This document shows, in pieces, positions 24,566 to 35,484 of a stretch of 64,000 nucleotides of DNA. Position numbers and translations under genes: made by a program. Location: positions 124,001-188,000 of the forward strand of contig SNVD02004677.1 of the NCBI GenBank assembly GCA_013180625.2. The letters are read 5' to 3'. A model generated the notes under the pieces. The model had not been told where the DNA came from. It ran no database searches and worked only from the letters and a program-made list of their open reading frames with translations. This stretch comes from Boswellia sacra (Eukaryota > Streptophyta > Magnoliopsida > Sapindales > Burseraceae). Position 1 is the first letter of the stretch. Every line of letters begins with the position of its first letter.

Positions 24566-25399
24566 TTATGCGAAATAAAGCCTTCTAGTATCCTCATGGC
24601 CTTGGTTGTGCAGCGCCGAAATGATTGCCTGAATAAGAGGAGAACTAGGCTCCAAATATGCTCTGCTTTTGTAAAACATAAAGCCATTCGAATAGGACCA
24701 AAGAGAAGGTAATTTTCCAAATTGGATGTTATCCATCAAAGACTGCAGTGTTGAAGAAGTGGTTATCTCGTTTTTCAATTTCTGGAAGAGGTCCAATTGT
24801 AGCATGGATATTGCTGAAATTAATCCCACATCTTCATCTGGATGTGACAAAGCTCGATTTTCTTTGCCAGTTGTATACTTGACCTTGAAGTTGTAGCCCA
24901 AGAGTTTGCTTATCCAATGCTGTTGAGGTGAAGTGGTAATTCTTTGGCCCAAGAGAGATTTAAGACTGTAGTGATTAGTGCGGATAATGAATTTTCTACC
25001 CCAAAGATATGGTCTCCAATGCCTAATAGCTTGTGAAAGTGCAATGAGTTCTTTTTCATAAGCTGGAATCTTGATGTGACGTTGAGCCATCGATTTGCTA
25101 TAGAAAGCAATGGACCTTCCATCCTGTTGTAACACTGCACCCAAACCACCCTCAGAAGCATCACATTCTACAATAAAATCTTTTTTAAAATTAGGTAAAG
25201 CCAATACTGGAGTAGTGGTCATGGCATGTTTGAGTTTATCAAAGGCAGCCAAGGCTTCTTCAGTCCAAATAAATGAATTTTTGGTAACATTTTGGTGAGA
25301 GGAGCTGCAATCAACCTGTAGTTCTGGACAAACTTTCGATAGTAACCAGTAAGGCCTTAGAAGCCTCTTAGAGCTCTGATAGTTGTTGGTTAAGGCCAT
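24566..25399 (-). pseudogene. Gypsy C RNase H and linker
   Basis: 277 open codons. ECDASEGGLGAVLQQ, AYEKELIALSQAIRHWRPYL and IIRTNHYSLKSLL are the RNase H motifs. The third acidic position, normally RTDHYSLK, is asparagine here. The piece continues into the H2C2 region. Confidence 0.82.
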
Positions 25400-26151
25400 T
25401 GGATCATAGCTTCAATCTTTTCAGCATCTGCCATTACTCCTTTTGCTGAAATAATGTGGCCAAGATAAGAAATCTGAGATTGAGCAAACAAACATTTAGT
25501 CCCCTTAAGGAATAAAATATTGTGTTGTAGTAAGGAAGAAACCACTCTAAAGATGGTGTAAGTGGTCAGCCCATGTACAACTATAGACGAGTACATCGTA
25601 AAAAAAACTAGAACAAATTTACCCAGGTATGGCTGGAACACTTCATTCATTAAGGCTTGAAAGGTAGAGGGGGCATTCGTAAGACCAAACGGCATCACAA
25701 GGAGTTCAAAATGCCCATGATGTGTTCGGAAGGCAGTTTTCTCCACATCCTCTGGGTTCATACGAACTTGGTGATATATGGATCTTAAATCCAACTTAGA
25801 GAAGTAGAACCATTTAATTCTTCCAGAAGTTTGTCGATGACTGGGATAGGAAATTTGTCCTTGATGGTTTTTGCATTCAATGAGCAAGAGTCGACACAAA
25901 CGCCACGAGTTGTCTGCCTTTTTAACTAGCAATACTGGTGAAGAATAAGGAGAATTGCTAGGCCTTTTGATACCTTGTTGTAACATCTCTTGACATTGTG
26001 CTTCAATTTCATCTTTCTGCATATGTGGGTAACGGTAGGGTCTCACGACTACAGAGGTAGTTCCTGGTTCAAGAGACATACTATGATCACAAGCACAAGG
26101 AGGTGGTAGGCCAACTGGAAGTTGGAAGATGCCTAGAAATTCAGATAGCAA
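25390..26151 (-). pseudogene. Gypsy C reverse transcriptase
   Basis: 253 open codons with GIKRPSNSPYSSPVLLVKK, KLDLRSIYHQVRM and ELLVMPFGLTNAPSTFQAL. The catalytic box is lost: after FVLVFF the frame reads TMYSSIV where the family has DDILIYS, so a frameshift crosses the active site. Confidence 0.85.
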
Positions 26152-26227
26152 ACGCTTCAGACTGAGCTGTTGTTCAGCTTCTAACTTAAGAGCTAAGAGG
26201 GACGATGATGGTTGCTATTTAGAGTCC

Positions 26228-26593
26228 CTAAGTCCATGCAACTCTACTGGTGTGCCCCCCCATGTGAACTCCATCCTCGTGATGGCAAAGTCCCAACATA
26301 TTGGTCCTAAAGTCTTTAAGCCAATTGACACCTAACACAGCACCAAAACCACATAAGGGAAGCAAAAATAGATCAAATGGAAATTTTTGGTTACCGAATT
26401 GTATCGGTAGCTTCTTGCAAAATCCAGGGCTACTGAGTTTTTTCCCGTTTGCCACTGTTACTCTGAGATTTGTCTTAGGTTCTGTTGGAATTTGAAGCCG
26501 ATGCACTAGAGATTCATCCACAAAGCTGTGTGTAGAACCTGAGTCAATGAGGACTACTAACGGATGGCCGTTTATTCTTCCCTCCACTTGCAT
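26228..26593 (-). pseudogene. Gypsy C aspartic protease
   Basis: Reads LVVLIDSGSTHSFVDESLV, the intact DSG active site of a retropepsin, then FDLFLLPLCGFGAVLGVNWL. This would cleave gag-pol. It is separated by stops from gag upstream and RT downstream. Confidence 0.82.
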
Positions 26594-26639
26594 TGTTTGG
26601 TTGTTCTGAGTTCCAGTAATCGCATGGAGAGATATTTCC

Positions 26640-27257
26640 GGGTCAGCCTCTATTGTTTCTTCCTCATCAATACCCTCTAACCAAAATAGTTGCTTACACT
26701 TGTGCCCAAATTCAAAGCGTTCATCACAGTTGAAGCATCATCCCTTGGCTCTGCGTTCCTCCATTTCTGCTCGAGTCTTTAATAAAAGGAGTTTTGAGAG
26801 CTCCTCCTTCGGCAATAACCCTGGTGCTTCTACAAATTGGATTAGCTTCCACTTTCCCCTTGTCGTTGCGTCGCTCATAAAGGCGAGCAAGGCTCATGGC
26901 TGTATTCAAATCTAGAGGCTGGTGCAGCTCAACTTCTATTGCAATGGCTTCTCGGAGACCACTGCTGAAGATTGCCATTTCTTGTTCTGAGGTCAGCGAT
27001 GTAGTTTGGGCAGAAAGTCGTTCAGACTGGCGTTGGTAGGCCTGTACTGTCCTTGTTTATTTTAACTTGGAGAGTTCACCCAGTTTGTTACTTCTTATTG
27101 GGGGCCCAAACCTTAATTGGCAATGGGTTTTGAAGTCTACCCAAGATATATTAGGCTGATCTCTCTTCAGCTTCGAATACCACAATTGTGCATCTTCTTC
27201 AAGGTGGAAGGAAGCTAGCAAAACTCGCTTGAATAGGGCAGCAGTGGTGCATGCCAA
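26640..27257 (-). pseudogene. Gypsy C gag
   Basis: Two pieces (27257-27057 and 26978-26724): LEEDAQLWYSKLKRDQPNIS, then FSSGLREAIAIEVELHQP and SLARLYERR. These are the retrotransposon gag fold. A zinc knuckle remnant lies near 26695-26745. Homology stops at about 27257, where unrelated sequence begins. Confidence 0.78.
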
Positions 27258-28060
27258 TGAGAAGTGGACGGGTGAGCGCTTAAGTAAAGTGCGGAGACGT
27301 TGTATGGTCTAATAAAGGCATTGATGTGTGAGGTTAAGCGCAAAGCAATGTGAACGCTAACTTGGGGGGATGTGTAGCGCAACGTAGCAATACGCATGCA
27401 CGACTAGTGGACGTAGTGTGGCATACGCATGTAGATGTGCGTGGCACAGTGAGATAATGTGCATGCACGGGTAGCAGACGTGGTTTGTGAAGCGCACGTG
27501 GAAGATGAGCACAACATAGTGATGCAACACGCACATTGAGACAACGTACCACACAACACTAGCACAAGCACGTATGCGGGTTGGGACGCTTGCGAGACAG
27601 TAGGTACGCACACAGGCAACGTATAATAATACAATGACATGGCGAATGGCATCGGCGACATGGCAAGCAATAGCAGTTCATGGTGCAACTTAGAGGTGTT
27701 AGTGGGTACAAGTCATGGCAAATATCCAGGAAGATATTGCCTTCTAAATTTAAAGAAATAGTGGGCAAGTAGGCTGGTATGCATTTCCTTAGAGTGCAGG
27801 AAGTGGCAGTATAAATTTTGGGCTATATTTTTTCACTAACTTGGTGGTTGGATAGGCACAATCATGTCCCTAAAATCTAGGAGCGAAAATAGGAGAACAT
27901 GGATAACGGCTTGAGGAAGTTATTTCTCATGATCAAGGCCATGATTTCCACTCATGAGCAGTAGGGGATGCATGTAGCGGCGTAAGAGCGCGTCACAACA
28001 CCTAGTAGTTGAGGCTGTCAACTATATGGATTATGTGGTGTGTAGCACATGGATTTAGGA
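27258..28060. repeat. ACG-rich degenerate tract and flanking noncoding DNA
   Basis: From about 27290 to 27700 the sequence is richer in CG dinucleotides than anything nearby and repeats variants of GCACGT, ACGCAT and GACGTGG with irregular spacing. The minus strand is open in several frames at once, which reflects composition. The rest to 28060 has no recognisable gene. Confidence 0.45.
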
Positions 28061-28375
28061 CCTAACAACTAGGGGTGTTGGTTGGTTTTAGCCTATAAAT
28101 TGTACCAAGGGGTGGGCTGGACACATAACAAGAGAGCATTACGCATAGTGAGAGACTTGAGAGTTGCTTGGGGAAGCAATTGCGCTTGTACTTGTGTGAA
28201 TTAGGCTAGAGTGTTTTTCTAGCACAATAACTTGGGGCGGCATGTGTAATCTTTTCTTTGAAGGAATAAAGAAAAGTTGGAAGTCAGTGCTTCCGTAAAT
28301 TCTTTGTCTTGTGTGGAAAATTTTTGTGCGATCTACATGCAGATTTGTGTGTTAACCTCAGGTGGCCAAGAGTTC
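28061..28375 (+). repeat. LTR-like segment with TATA box and poly(A) signal
   Basis: The plus strand has TATAAATTG (28095-28103), a transcribed-looking stretch and GGAATAAAGAAAAG with AATAAA (28264-28269), then a T/G-rich downstream part. This is the layout of an LTR, but no partner copy, PBS or coding region is visible. It may be a solo or partial LTR. Confidence 0.35.
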
Positions 28376-28571
28376 TGTTTATTGAGTAGCTGGCTGAGTA
28401 GGAGCTTGGTGCTATCGCAAGACATGTCCATAGAGCATTCGGAGCACACACCACTTAGTCCAATAGAGCCCAACCACGAATGCAATCTAGAGCTTAATTG
28501 GGGCTCACCACTTTTGTTTGGCATTCTAAAAATTTTCTCTACGTATTCTTTTAGCTAAGTCTGAGACCTTG

Positions 28572-28770
28572 TTTTGATACCACTTGTTGAGACTATGGAC
28601 CATGCAAAACTCCACATTGGTATGATATTGTCTACTTCGGGTCTAAGTCCTTACGAATTTGCTTTTGATTCTATCCAAAATGCCTCATACCAATGGAGAT
28701 CTTGTCCATACTTATATGCCAATAATCCTTCCCATATCTAGCCAATGTAGAACTTTGGTCGCACGCCCCA
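28572..28770 (-). repeat. Short antisense LTR with primer-binding site
   Basis: In minus orientation a 186-bp sequence ends CTCAACA (28585 on plus) and is followed by AGTGGTATCAAAAC, a tRNA-Met primer-binding site (28572-28582). It starts TGGGGCGTGCG at 28770. The left and right parts share the inverted words CCACATTGG and CATACCAATGG. The small size suggests a TRIM-like element. No second LTR was found. Confidence 0.55.
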
Positions 28771-29975
28771 TAATATATTTAAATTTAGAGTGTAAGGTTG
28801 CATGGTGCATTTAATCCCTCTGTCCACTTTCTATCTTTTGTTGACTTCATTTAACAATTATAATTAACACCAAGATGAACACTTTTATTGCTTTTGTTGT
28901 CTTCTGTTCTATTGCTGGATAATGTTTCCTTGTTGAAAGCATCTTCTTCCTCCTTGAAGGTGCATGGAACTTTTGTGCTACTAGTATGCCCAGGCTCCCC
29001 GTCAAAACTCTGATGGTTACATACAGCCTTCTAATGCCTTCGTTTATGGAGATATTTGCTAGTATAAAGCAAAAGTCATTCCTTCTCACTCTAGCGTTAG
29101 CTTCTTCAAGTTGAGCACCTTACTAGTATATTTATGAATTCCCACCAGCCCACCACATGTTTCCCCTATTTTCTTCAATATTTCTCTGCTCCATATATGA
29201 AATGGCAGTCCTCCAATGGCAATCCAACCTCCATCACCACAGCAGTGAATCATCTCTTCCATTAACGGATGTTAGCTGCCGGCTTTGTTGGAAATGAATA
29301 TTGTTTCTTAGCCTATAGTATCTCACAGCACTTGCCTCCTTGCTCCCATCATGCTAAAGTTGACAAAAACAGCTTTGTCATCCTGGAATGTTCATATCTT
29401 GATGTCTTGAATCTATCTTCTAAGCCTTTTTGAATTTCTTCTCACTCCCGGCTATCATCAACCCTAAATCTCTTATAAACCACCACTCTCTTCCACTTGC
29501 TGAACTCAACACAATTTAAATAGGCTTTGGAGCTTGGCTGTTCTTCACTTTTCCTGCCATAGCTGACTTGTTTCTTCTTCTTATGTTTGCTCTCAATACC
29601 ATCCAAAATCATACCTTAAAGCTTCTCTGCCATTCTTTTCCATCCAAAAGATTCTACTCTTTTAGTTGGGAACTATAATCGTCTGCATACCTTCTCTGCC
29701 TTTATTCTTGAAAATGCTTAAAATAAGTCCTCTTTTGTTATATGCTTTTTGATCCACACCTTTATAAAATTTGAAGAAGTGTGTATTAGAATGTTCATCA
29801 ACCATTTCTGATGCAATATCTTTCAACCGTGCAACACAATCCTAGGCCAGCAATATTAAGAAGCTTTTAAATCTATCTCTCTCATTGTACTTGTACTAGA
29901 TTCTCTTTTATTCCCACAGTGAAAATCTTTTGTTCTATCCAAAATTCTTTCTAGTGACCCATCTCCTCAACTGTT
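28771..29975 (-). pseudogene. Antisense LINE ORF1, broken
   Basis: Parallels 1490-2650 of the sense LINE. Minus-strand words GGTAGAACAAAAG-like near 29930, ATATCTCCATAAACGAAGGC (29063-29044) and ACCTTCAAGGAGGAAGAAG (28964-28946) match the sense copy closely. The right end, about 29975, is where similarity is lost. Confidence 0.68.
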
Positions 29976-30729
29976 TTAAGAGTTATTTCCTGTTATTTAT
30001 GAAGTTATTCGCGTTCATTAGTTACTGCAAAATGTCACTAAATGCAGGTTATCAGTAAGGTTTCCTTGTATGATAGGGATGCATTCCCCTCTTTACATGG
30101 CCTTCAAGGAGATGCTACCAGCCAATGGTTTTATTCATGTGGTGTGAACTTGGCTAGGCCATCAAGAAATTATTTTCGAAGGAACAATAAAATTCTAGTT
30201 CTTGATTGCGCATCACTTTTATTTTATTTTTAAGAAAAAGAAGGCTCTGAAGTTATATGTCAAGCCTGCTAGATGTTAATTGCTAAAGTTGGCAACTTAC
30301 TTACAAGCTTAAACTTTTATATTAAATGGGTTTCTTAACATGGTATCCAAGTCAAGATGACCAATTGTTCTAGTGTTTAAATCATCTCATTGCATTAATT
30401 AAAAAATTAATAAATAAATAAATTGGTCATATTTGGCCCACTGGTAAGACCACATGAGGCAAGTGAAGCCCTCTCCATGTTCTAGTTTTTGTGAGGCCTT
30501 TGCATGTGGGGGCCGCATTAGAAGTTAAATACTAAAGTTGGGACTGTACCTGCAAGCTTAAAATTTTAGGTCAAGTGATTTTAGAAAAAGCGTACAAGCA
30601 GCTAAGTTATTCAATCATTGAATGTGTTTTCATAATCAAAGTAGATAATAGATTTTGAAATTTGTGGATGGGCCATTTGAAATTCTTTGGGAGATGTGAA
30701 ATCCTTACTTATTAAAACATGTTCTGCAG
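29976..30729 (+). other. Intron sequence before METTL25-like exon d
   Basis: No gene is supported. A 63-codon open frame at 30042-30233 matches nothing I know. The acceptor TTCTGCAG ends at 30729. Confidence 0.5.
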
Positions 30730-30935
30730 ATGGCATATCAGTCTCCCTTTTGGACACAGATGCATTATCTCATGGGAGTTCTTTCAACAAAAGCATTGAA
30801 TCTGAAAGCACTATTTGCATGGACAAATATTTACTCTTTGAGAAATTTTGCCTTGCTGGATTATGTCAACTTGGCCTCAAACCTTTGGAGAACCTGAATC
30901 TTCATGAAATATGGGTTGAAGCTGAGCCTTTTGGT
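30730..30935 (+). CDS. METTL25: METTL25-like methyltransferase, exon d
   Basis: The exon completes a split aspartate codon and reads GISVSLLDTDALSHG, then KYLLFEKFCLAGLCQLGLKP and EIWVEAEPFG, typical of plant METTL25 C-terminal regions. The end is placed at 30935 because GTATGT (30936-30941) is a consensus donor and leaves phase 0, which the next exon needs; the GTGTAT two bases earlier would break the frame. Confidence 0.88.
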
Positions 30936-31510
30936 GTATGTTATTCTCATTTAATTTTGCATTTAGAATGTGTTATGAGATTGATTGTGTTTTTTAGAGG
31001 AACTTTTTGGTTTATGCATCATACTGAACAAATTTAGCTAAATTTTGTTGGCATCTATTGGTAACTCTTGTTTTCTTGCTTTCATTGTGTCATAGCTCTG
31101 GCATGTAACTATCTTATACAAGAATACACCATGAGTATTATAATTCCATTAAAATATCTCTTATAGGTTCCTGTATAGAAGGTCATGTGTATATGTATTT
31201 TAGATTTCTGTCAATGCTGCTTGCCTAAAGTAACACCTTTGCATTAGTTTATGAAAACATATTCTATTGAAGATAATGTTACTATTGTGTATGTTGAATA
31301 TGAAAGGAATTTTTTGCTTGAGCATATGGATGTTGTAGAGGAAAAAAGAAAACGTGCATTTAGTTCCAAAGGAGCAAACTGGGCTGCCATTCATTTCTAT
31401 GTTTAATATTTTAAGTCATAGCTGTGCTTTCTTATGGAAGCAGGAGCACAAATAGTCCTTGAATTTTGTATATGCAGGCTCATATTGAGTGATTAACTTG
31501 TTATTTTCAG

Positions 31511-31693
31511 GATATTATAGGACCTTATTGGTCTCTTCGAGCTGCTTTGGGTCCTCTACTAGAAACTTTTATTCTTCTGGATAGATTATTGTTTCTCCAG
31601 GAGCAAGGCAGCTCTCTAGAAGCAGTCATGTTACCGATATTTGATCCTGTATTATCTCCAAGGAATGTGGCCATAATTGCTAAAAAGAAATGA
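31511..31693 (+). CDS. METTL25: METTL25-like methyltransferase, last exon
   Basis: The acceptor TTTTCAG ends at 31510. The frame reads DIIGPYWSLRAALGPLLET, LLDRLLFLQEQGSSLEA and FDPVLSPRNVAIIAKKK before TGA at 31691-31693. The DRLLFLQE segment and the SPRNVAI end are family hallmarks, so the stop looks natural. The five visible exons encode about 279 residues with no internal stop or frame break, so the gene could still be functional despite the insertions. Confidence 0.92.
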   Translation, partial: DIIGPYWSLRAALGPLLETFILLDRLLFLQEQGSSLEAVMLPIFDPVLSPRNVAIIAKKK

Positions 31694-31998
31694 AAATGGA
31701 CACAAATATGATAACTTAGCCGGAAGAATGGTAATGACCACGCCCTTTTCTCTTTCCGTAATTCAGTGCTGTGTCTATTCCATGCTCGTCTTTACTATTT
31801 CTAAACATACTTTTGAATTGATGATTGTCTACTGGATGCCACTAAACATATGTAAATTATCTGACAAGTCTTTTTCAGTTTCTTTAACTGTCTAACCAGG
31901 TCATTGTGAGTTCCTACGCATGACTTTCAAAAACGTGATTCAATTAGAAATTTCTCCGTAAGTAGTTGAGAGAAAAGTTAAATATATAGTGTCATAGG
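31694..31998 (+). other. 3' untranslated and downstream region of the METTL25-like gene
   Basis: AT-rich sequence following the stop. No clear AATAAA is found before the antisense copia LTR at 31999, so the poly(A) site may use a variant signal. Confidence 0.5.
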
Positions 31999-32700
31999 TG
32001 TTGCAATAGAAATATAAATGGCCGAGATGAACAAAAAGAAAGAATGCAGAGAAAAATATATTCTTCATTGAAAATAATTACAGAAATATATACAACTCTC
32101 TGGAGAAGCTAAACAGAAAAATCTATAATTAGTCTAGGAAAGAATAAATACATATTTACATAATACACCTTTAGTAACACACTAAAGGAAAGAAAATCAT
32201 AGACATAATAGCAAATCCTAATATCATTGACCGAAAATAATCAAAAATGTCAAATTATAAAAAACAGTCCAGCCAAGAATATCTCAACGCTCCCCCCAAA
32301 GTTGGTTCAAAGATATCGATCATTCCCAGCTTGCCTGGTGATGAACTCAAATTGTTGTCCATGTAACCCTTTTGTTAAAATATCAGCCGACTGTTGTTTG
32401 GTTTAGATAAAAGGCATACAAACTGCACTTCTTTCCAACTTCTCTTTAAGGAAATTACGAGCCACTTCTGTGTTTAGTTCAGTTATGCTGCACTAGATTA
32501 TTGGCAATACTGATGGCTGCTTTACTATCACTAAACAACTTCATAAGGCTCTCACAACCAACCCTTAGATTATTGGCAAAAACCACACCCTCACTTGGAT
32601 TTTGCCATCCTTTATCTAGGTTTTTTCCTATGTGAATGTGATATGTATGTCTTATCCTGTTAATTAATAGGCTTTGAATACTATTTAATTGGTGGTTCAT
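31999..32700 (-). mobile_element. Antisense Ty1/copia 3' end: RNase H tail and 3' LTR
   Basis: On the minus strand 32700-32300 reads LFSDSKAAISIANN and then broken remains of the RNase H C-terminus. A polypurine tract GGGGGGAG (about 32297-32290) and an LTR (32289-31999) ending GCAACA follow. The 5' nine-tenths of the element are missing. Confidence 0.75.
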
Positions 32701-33335
32701 TGCAGTATATTATGTAGTTTATATACTTTCCTATTTTTGCAATTAAAACTTCCAGGTATATACATTAATTAATGAGAGCTCAAAATTTATTTTTTACCGG
32801 TCTTCATTTTCTTAAAATTCCCAACCTTTTCATTACGTGGTAATACACACAGTTATTCAATTTATATTTTACTTTATGTAATTTTTTATAATGTCTTTAA
32901 TTGTTTATGGGTTATTTTAAGTTACTAATGCTTTCTTTTGTCATTTTATTTTCATTTTACATTCACATTACAGAAATTAGTTATATTTGGTACTGATGTA
33001 TATAGCAGTGTATTCATATATATAGTATATGAATCAGCTCAATTGTGGCTATGATTACTATGATTCACTAGAAGGCACTAAATTGTCATGACACTTGTAA
33101 AGTCATTACTTTTTTGGTATGTACATTACATTTTTAGAGTTTTGGGGTGAGTTATAAAGCATGCATTGGAATACAGGCTATGGATAATGGTTTTGATATA
33201 ATTATGTTATAAATTTTTCTTCGGCATTTGCTGTTTGCATAAATTTCTCCTAATGACAGAGCATCAGGATTGTGATATCACGACATATGTTGATCCAACT
33301 TAAATTTCTCCCTCTTTATTTTTTCTTCTCTACAG
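32701..33335. other. AT-rich intergenic sequence, nothing recognised
   Basis: No open frame of note and no repeat structure seen. TA-rich runs occur at 32995-33030. Confidence 0.5.
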
Positions 33336-33477
33336 ATTTTTGGCTGACTGGAGAGCACCAAATCCAATATTCCACTTCCTCGTAAAATTTCAAGGAGATT
33401 ATATAGCCACTCTCCAGGATACATCCTTTCCATATCTCCCACAAGGCTATCCAAATTTTGGTTGGTATAACAAATAG
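33336..33477 (+). other. Possible orphan exon, unrecognised
   Basis: After CTCTACAG (33328-33335) a frame stays open to TAG at 33477 and reads LADWRAPNPIFHFLVKF and later LPQGYPNFGWYNK. A second frame is also open (PLPRKISRRLYSHSPGYIL) to TAA at 33470. The local composition is less AT-rich than its surroundings, which suggests former coding DNA. I cannot identify the family, and two open frames make the reading ambiguous. Confidence 0.2.
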
Positions 33478-34138
33478 CCTGGACCTGGCCACCATTGTGG
33501 CTATCAAGTACAATCTAATCTTTAACAAATGCTATGTGATCTTGAATGACTTTGATTTGGCACATCTGTTGCCCACTGAAAGCTGACATTTCCTGTGTTT
33601 TGGTGGAATTTTTTATGCAATATACCATGAGAACAATAACTTTCATGCGTGATAAGATTTTAACTTTTTTCATAGAGTTGGTTTGTTAGCTGGTATTGAA
33701 ACTGAAACTCCATGAGTGCACTAAATGCGTCAAGGATGTGTAATATAACAATTCTACGTAAAAGGTCATTGAATTGTTTTACTAAGAAATGTAATCTTAC
33801 TTGATCATGAATCATATATCTATGAATAGAAATAAATTCTAATTTAATTGGGAATGATTCATTCACAAATCATATGTTAAAGAGTAAGAGAGAAGGAATC
33901 ATCCTTAACTGCAACATCAAGCTTTATATCAAAAGTTGTTTTTGTTTTTGCCTAATTTCAAGTTTTATTCTATAATTAAAGGGATTGTATTTGCATGTGT
34001 AATGTCTTAAATTTGATTATATTCCAAATTAAACTATTCGTTATGAAGTTCTGGGATGCTTTTCTTTGTATCCTCTTGTCCAATATGGTATGCTCGTAGA
34101 AAATCAATTTTCAGATGATTGTCATCATGAAAGATTAA
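33478..34138. other. AT-rich sequence, nothing recognised
   Basis: No coding or repeat signal I can support. Confidence 0.45.
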
Positions 34139-35484
34139 GGGCCCGTTTGTTTTGGGCTCTGAAGTCTGAATCTAAATAAGATTTAGCAGTCTAAAAATTT
34201 TGGTTAGTTTGTCTTGGGCTCTAATAACTTTATTTCAGACATTTATGTCTGAATATAAAAAGTGAAAAATTACCACTTTTTTTAATGGAACACTAAATAT
34301 ATAAAAATACCATAATTACCCTTTTAAAAAATCAAAATAAATAATCATTTAAGCATTCAATTAATTTAATTTATTTAACAAAATATATTTTAAAATAATA
34401 TTTGAAATTATATATTTAATAAAATTAGAATCTGCAGTAATGTTTTCGACCGATGACCATGGCTTCCACCGTCGGTGATGTTGCTTGTCAGAAAACATAA
34501 TCTATACCAAAATAATCTTTGTTTGAAGCTCTATTCATTCATGTGACTAAAATCGGTGATTAGATTGTCTTTTTGCTAAAAAAATTCAAAATCGTTTCGA
34601 CGGCTAGGTAAATCTTAGATTTGTGTGGCTAAACACTTTGGTTATGTCAAATAATTCTTACCTATGTTGATAGATCGTCATTTGGCGATCATTTTGGTAT
34701 GTGCGGTGTCGTCAAACACGCGACTGAAGGCGGCGTACATGGGCAGGCGGCGGTGTCACCAGTTCTCTAATTTTTTTTTTAAAATTAATAAATAAAAAAT
34801 ATGATTTATTCACATAAATAGATGGATTTGATTTTATTACAATTAATTATCTATAGACTAATAATAGATTTCTATTTTTTATAATAGGTAAGTTTATTAT
34901 TATATTTAATGCATAATAGATTTTTTATGCTTTAATAAATAAATATAGTTTTGTAATACGAAGGTTCATAATTTATTATAATTGAAATTTTGATTTAATT
35001 TTGTTAATTATTTAATTTTTAAGATTGACACAACAATAATATTAATATCCTTTGTTTTTCATGATAAGGATAAAAATGTCAAATTTAAATTAAATTGTTT
35101 ACTTGGTACTTATTTTCAGTTAGGTAACAAGTTAAAAATAAATATTCTATTAAGTGACATAAATAAAAAAGAATTTTTATTTAATTTTAGTAAATATTTA
35201 TTTTTTAAAGATTTGTAAAAAATATAATGTTAAATATTTAAATGAAAAGGAATTTTAGTTTAATTTTCTTAACTATTTAATTTTTAAATATTGTAATAAA
35301 TATAATATAAACACTGTACATTTCAACGAGGATAAAAAAGTCACATTAAAAGTAAAATATCCTCTTCCCACTTCTTTTAAGTGATATCTAAAAGAGCAAA
35401 CAAACATCCAATTAAGTAGTATAAATTAAGTCCTGAAAAGTGTTTAGATCTAAATATTATTAAGTGATTAAAACAAATACCATC
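34139..35484. mobile_element. Non-autonomous terminal-inverted-repeat DNA element
   Basis: The left end GGGCCCGTTTGTTTTG and the right end read inward (GATGGTATTTGTTTTA) share GTTTGTTTT-type termini at equal spacing. Both ends are flanked by TAA (34136-34138 and 35485-35487). Inside is AT-rich and noncoding except for a GC-richer stretch at 34440-34760. Such ends are common in plant hAT or PIF/Harbinger MITEs. With a 3-bp TAA duplication PIF/Harbinger is slightly favoured, but the TIR match is imperfect. Confidence 0.5.

Larger units (their letters stand above)
22988..27257 (-). mobile_element. Ty3/gypsy retrotransposon C (chromodomain type), 5'-truncated
   Basis: On the minus strand, gag, protease, RT, RNase H, integrase and a chromodomain-like end run from 27257 down to 23260, followed by a 3' LTR ending TGACAGC (plus-strand view) at 22988. 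No matching 5' LTR is found to the right of 27257, so the 5' end is lost or replaced. The element sits inside the antisense LINE. Confidence 0.82.
20495..29975 (-). mobile_element. Antisense LINE, same family as the first, split by later insertions
   Basis: Reading the minus strand from 29975, the sequence parallels the sense LINE. ORF1 sequence (29975-28771) matches about 1490-2650. After a gap filled by LTR elements, ORF1 end, endonuclease and early RT (22987 to about 21260) match about 2900-4800. The 3' untranslated part (about 20897-20495) ends in an A-rich tail. The 23,000-28,770 block separates two halves of one copy. The middle of RT is missing. Confidence 0.75.

Noticed and set aside
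23989..25298. Plus-strand open frames opposite gypsy C RT and RNase H
   Set aside because: These are antisense shadows of the real minus-strand pol frames.
27334..27768. Several overlapping minus-strand open frames rich in Cys, His and Ala
   Set aside because: All three frames are open at once in the ACG-rich tract. This is a composition effect; no domain, start context or homology supports a gene.
28277..28558. 93-codon plus-strand frame and its 63-codon antisense partner
   Set aside because: The region looks like LTR and element leader DNA. No homology, and both strands are open.
22988..28770. A single complete LTR element bounded by the LTRs at 22988 and 28770
   Set aside because: The two terminal LTR sequences are unrelated and the flanks share no duplication, so they belong to different elements.
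30042..30233. Open frame of 63 codons as a further METTL25 exon
   Set aside because: Exons 14521-14713 and 30730-30935 already join in phase to give continuous family sequence, and nothing in this frame resembles the family.
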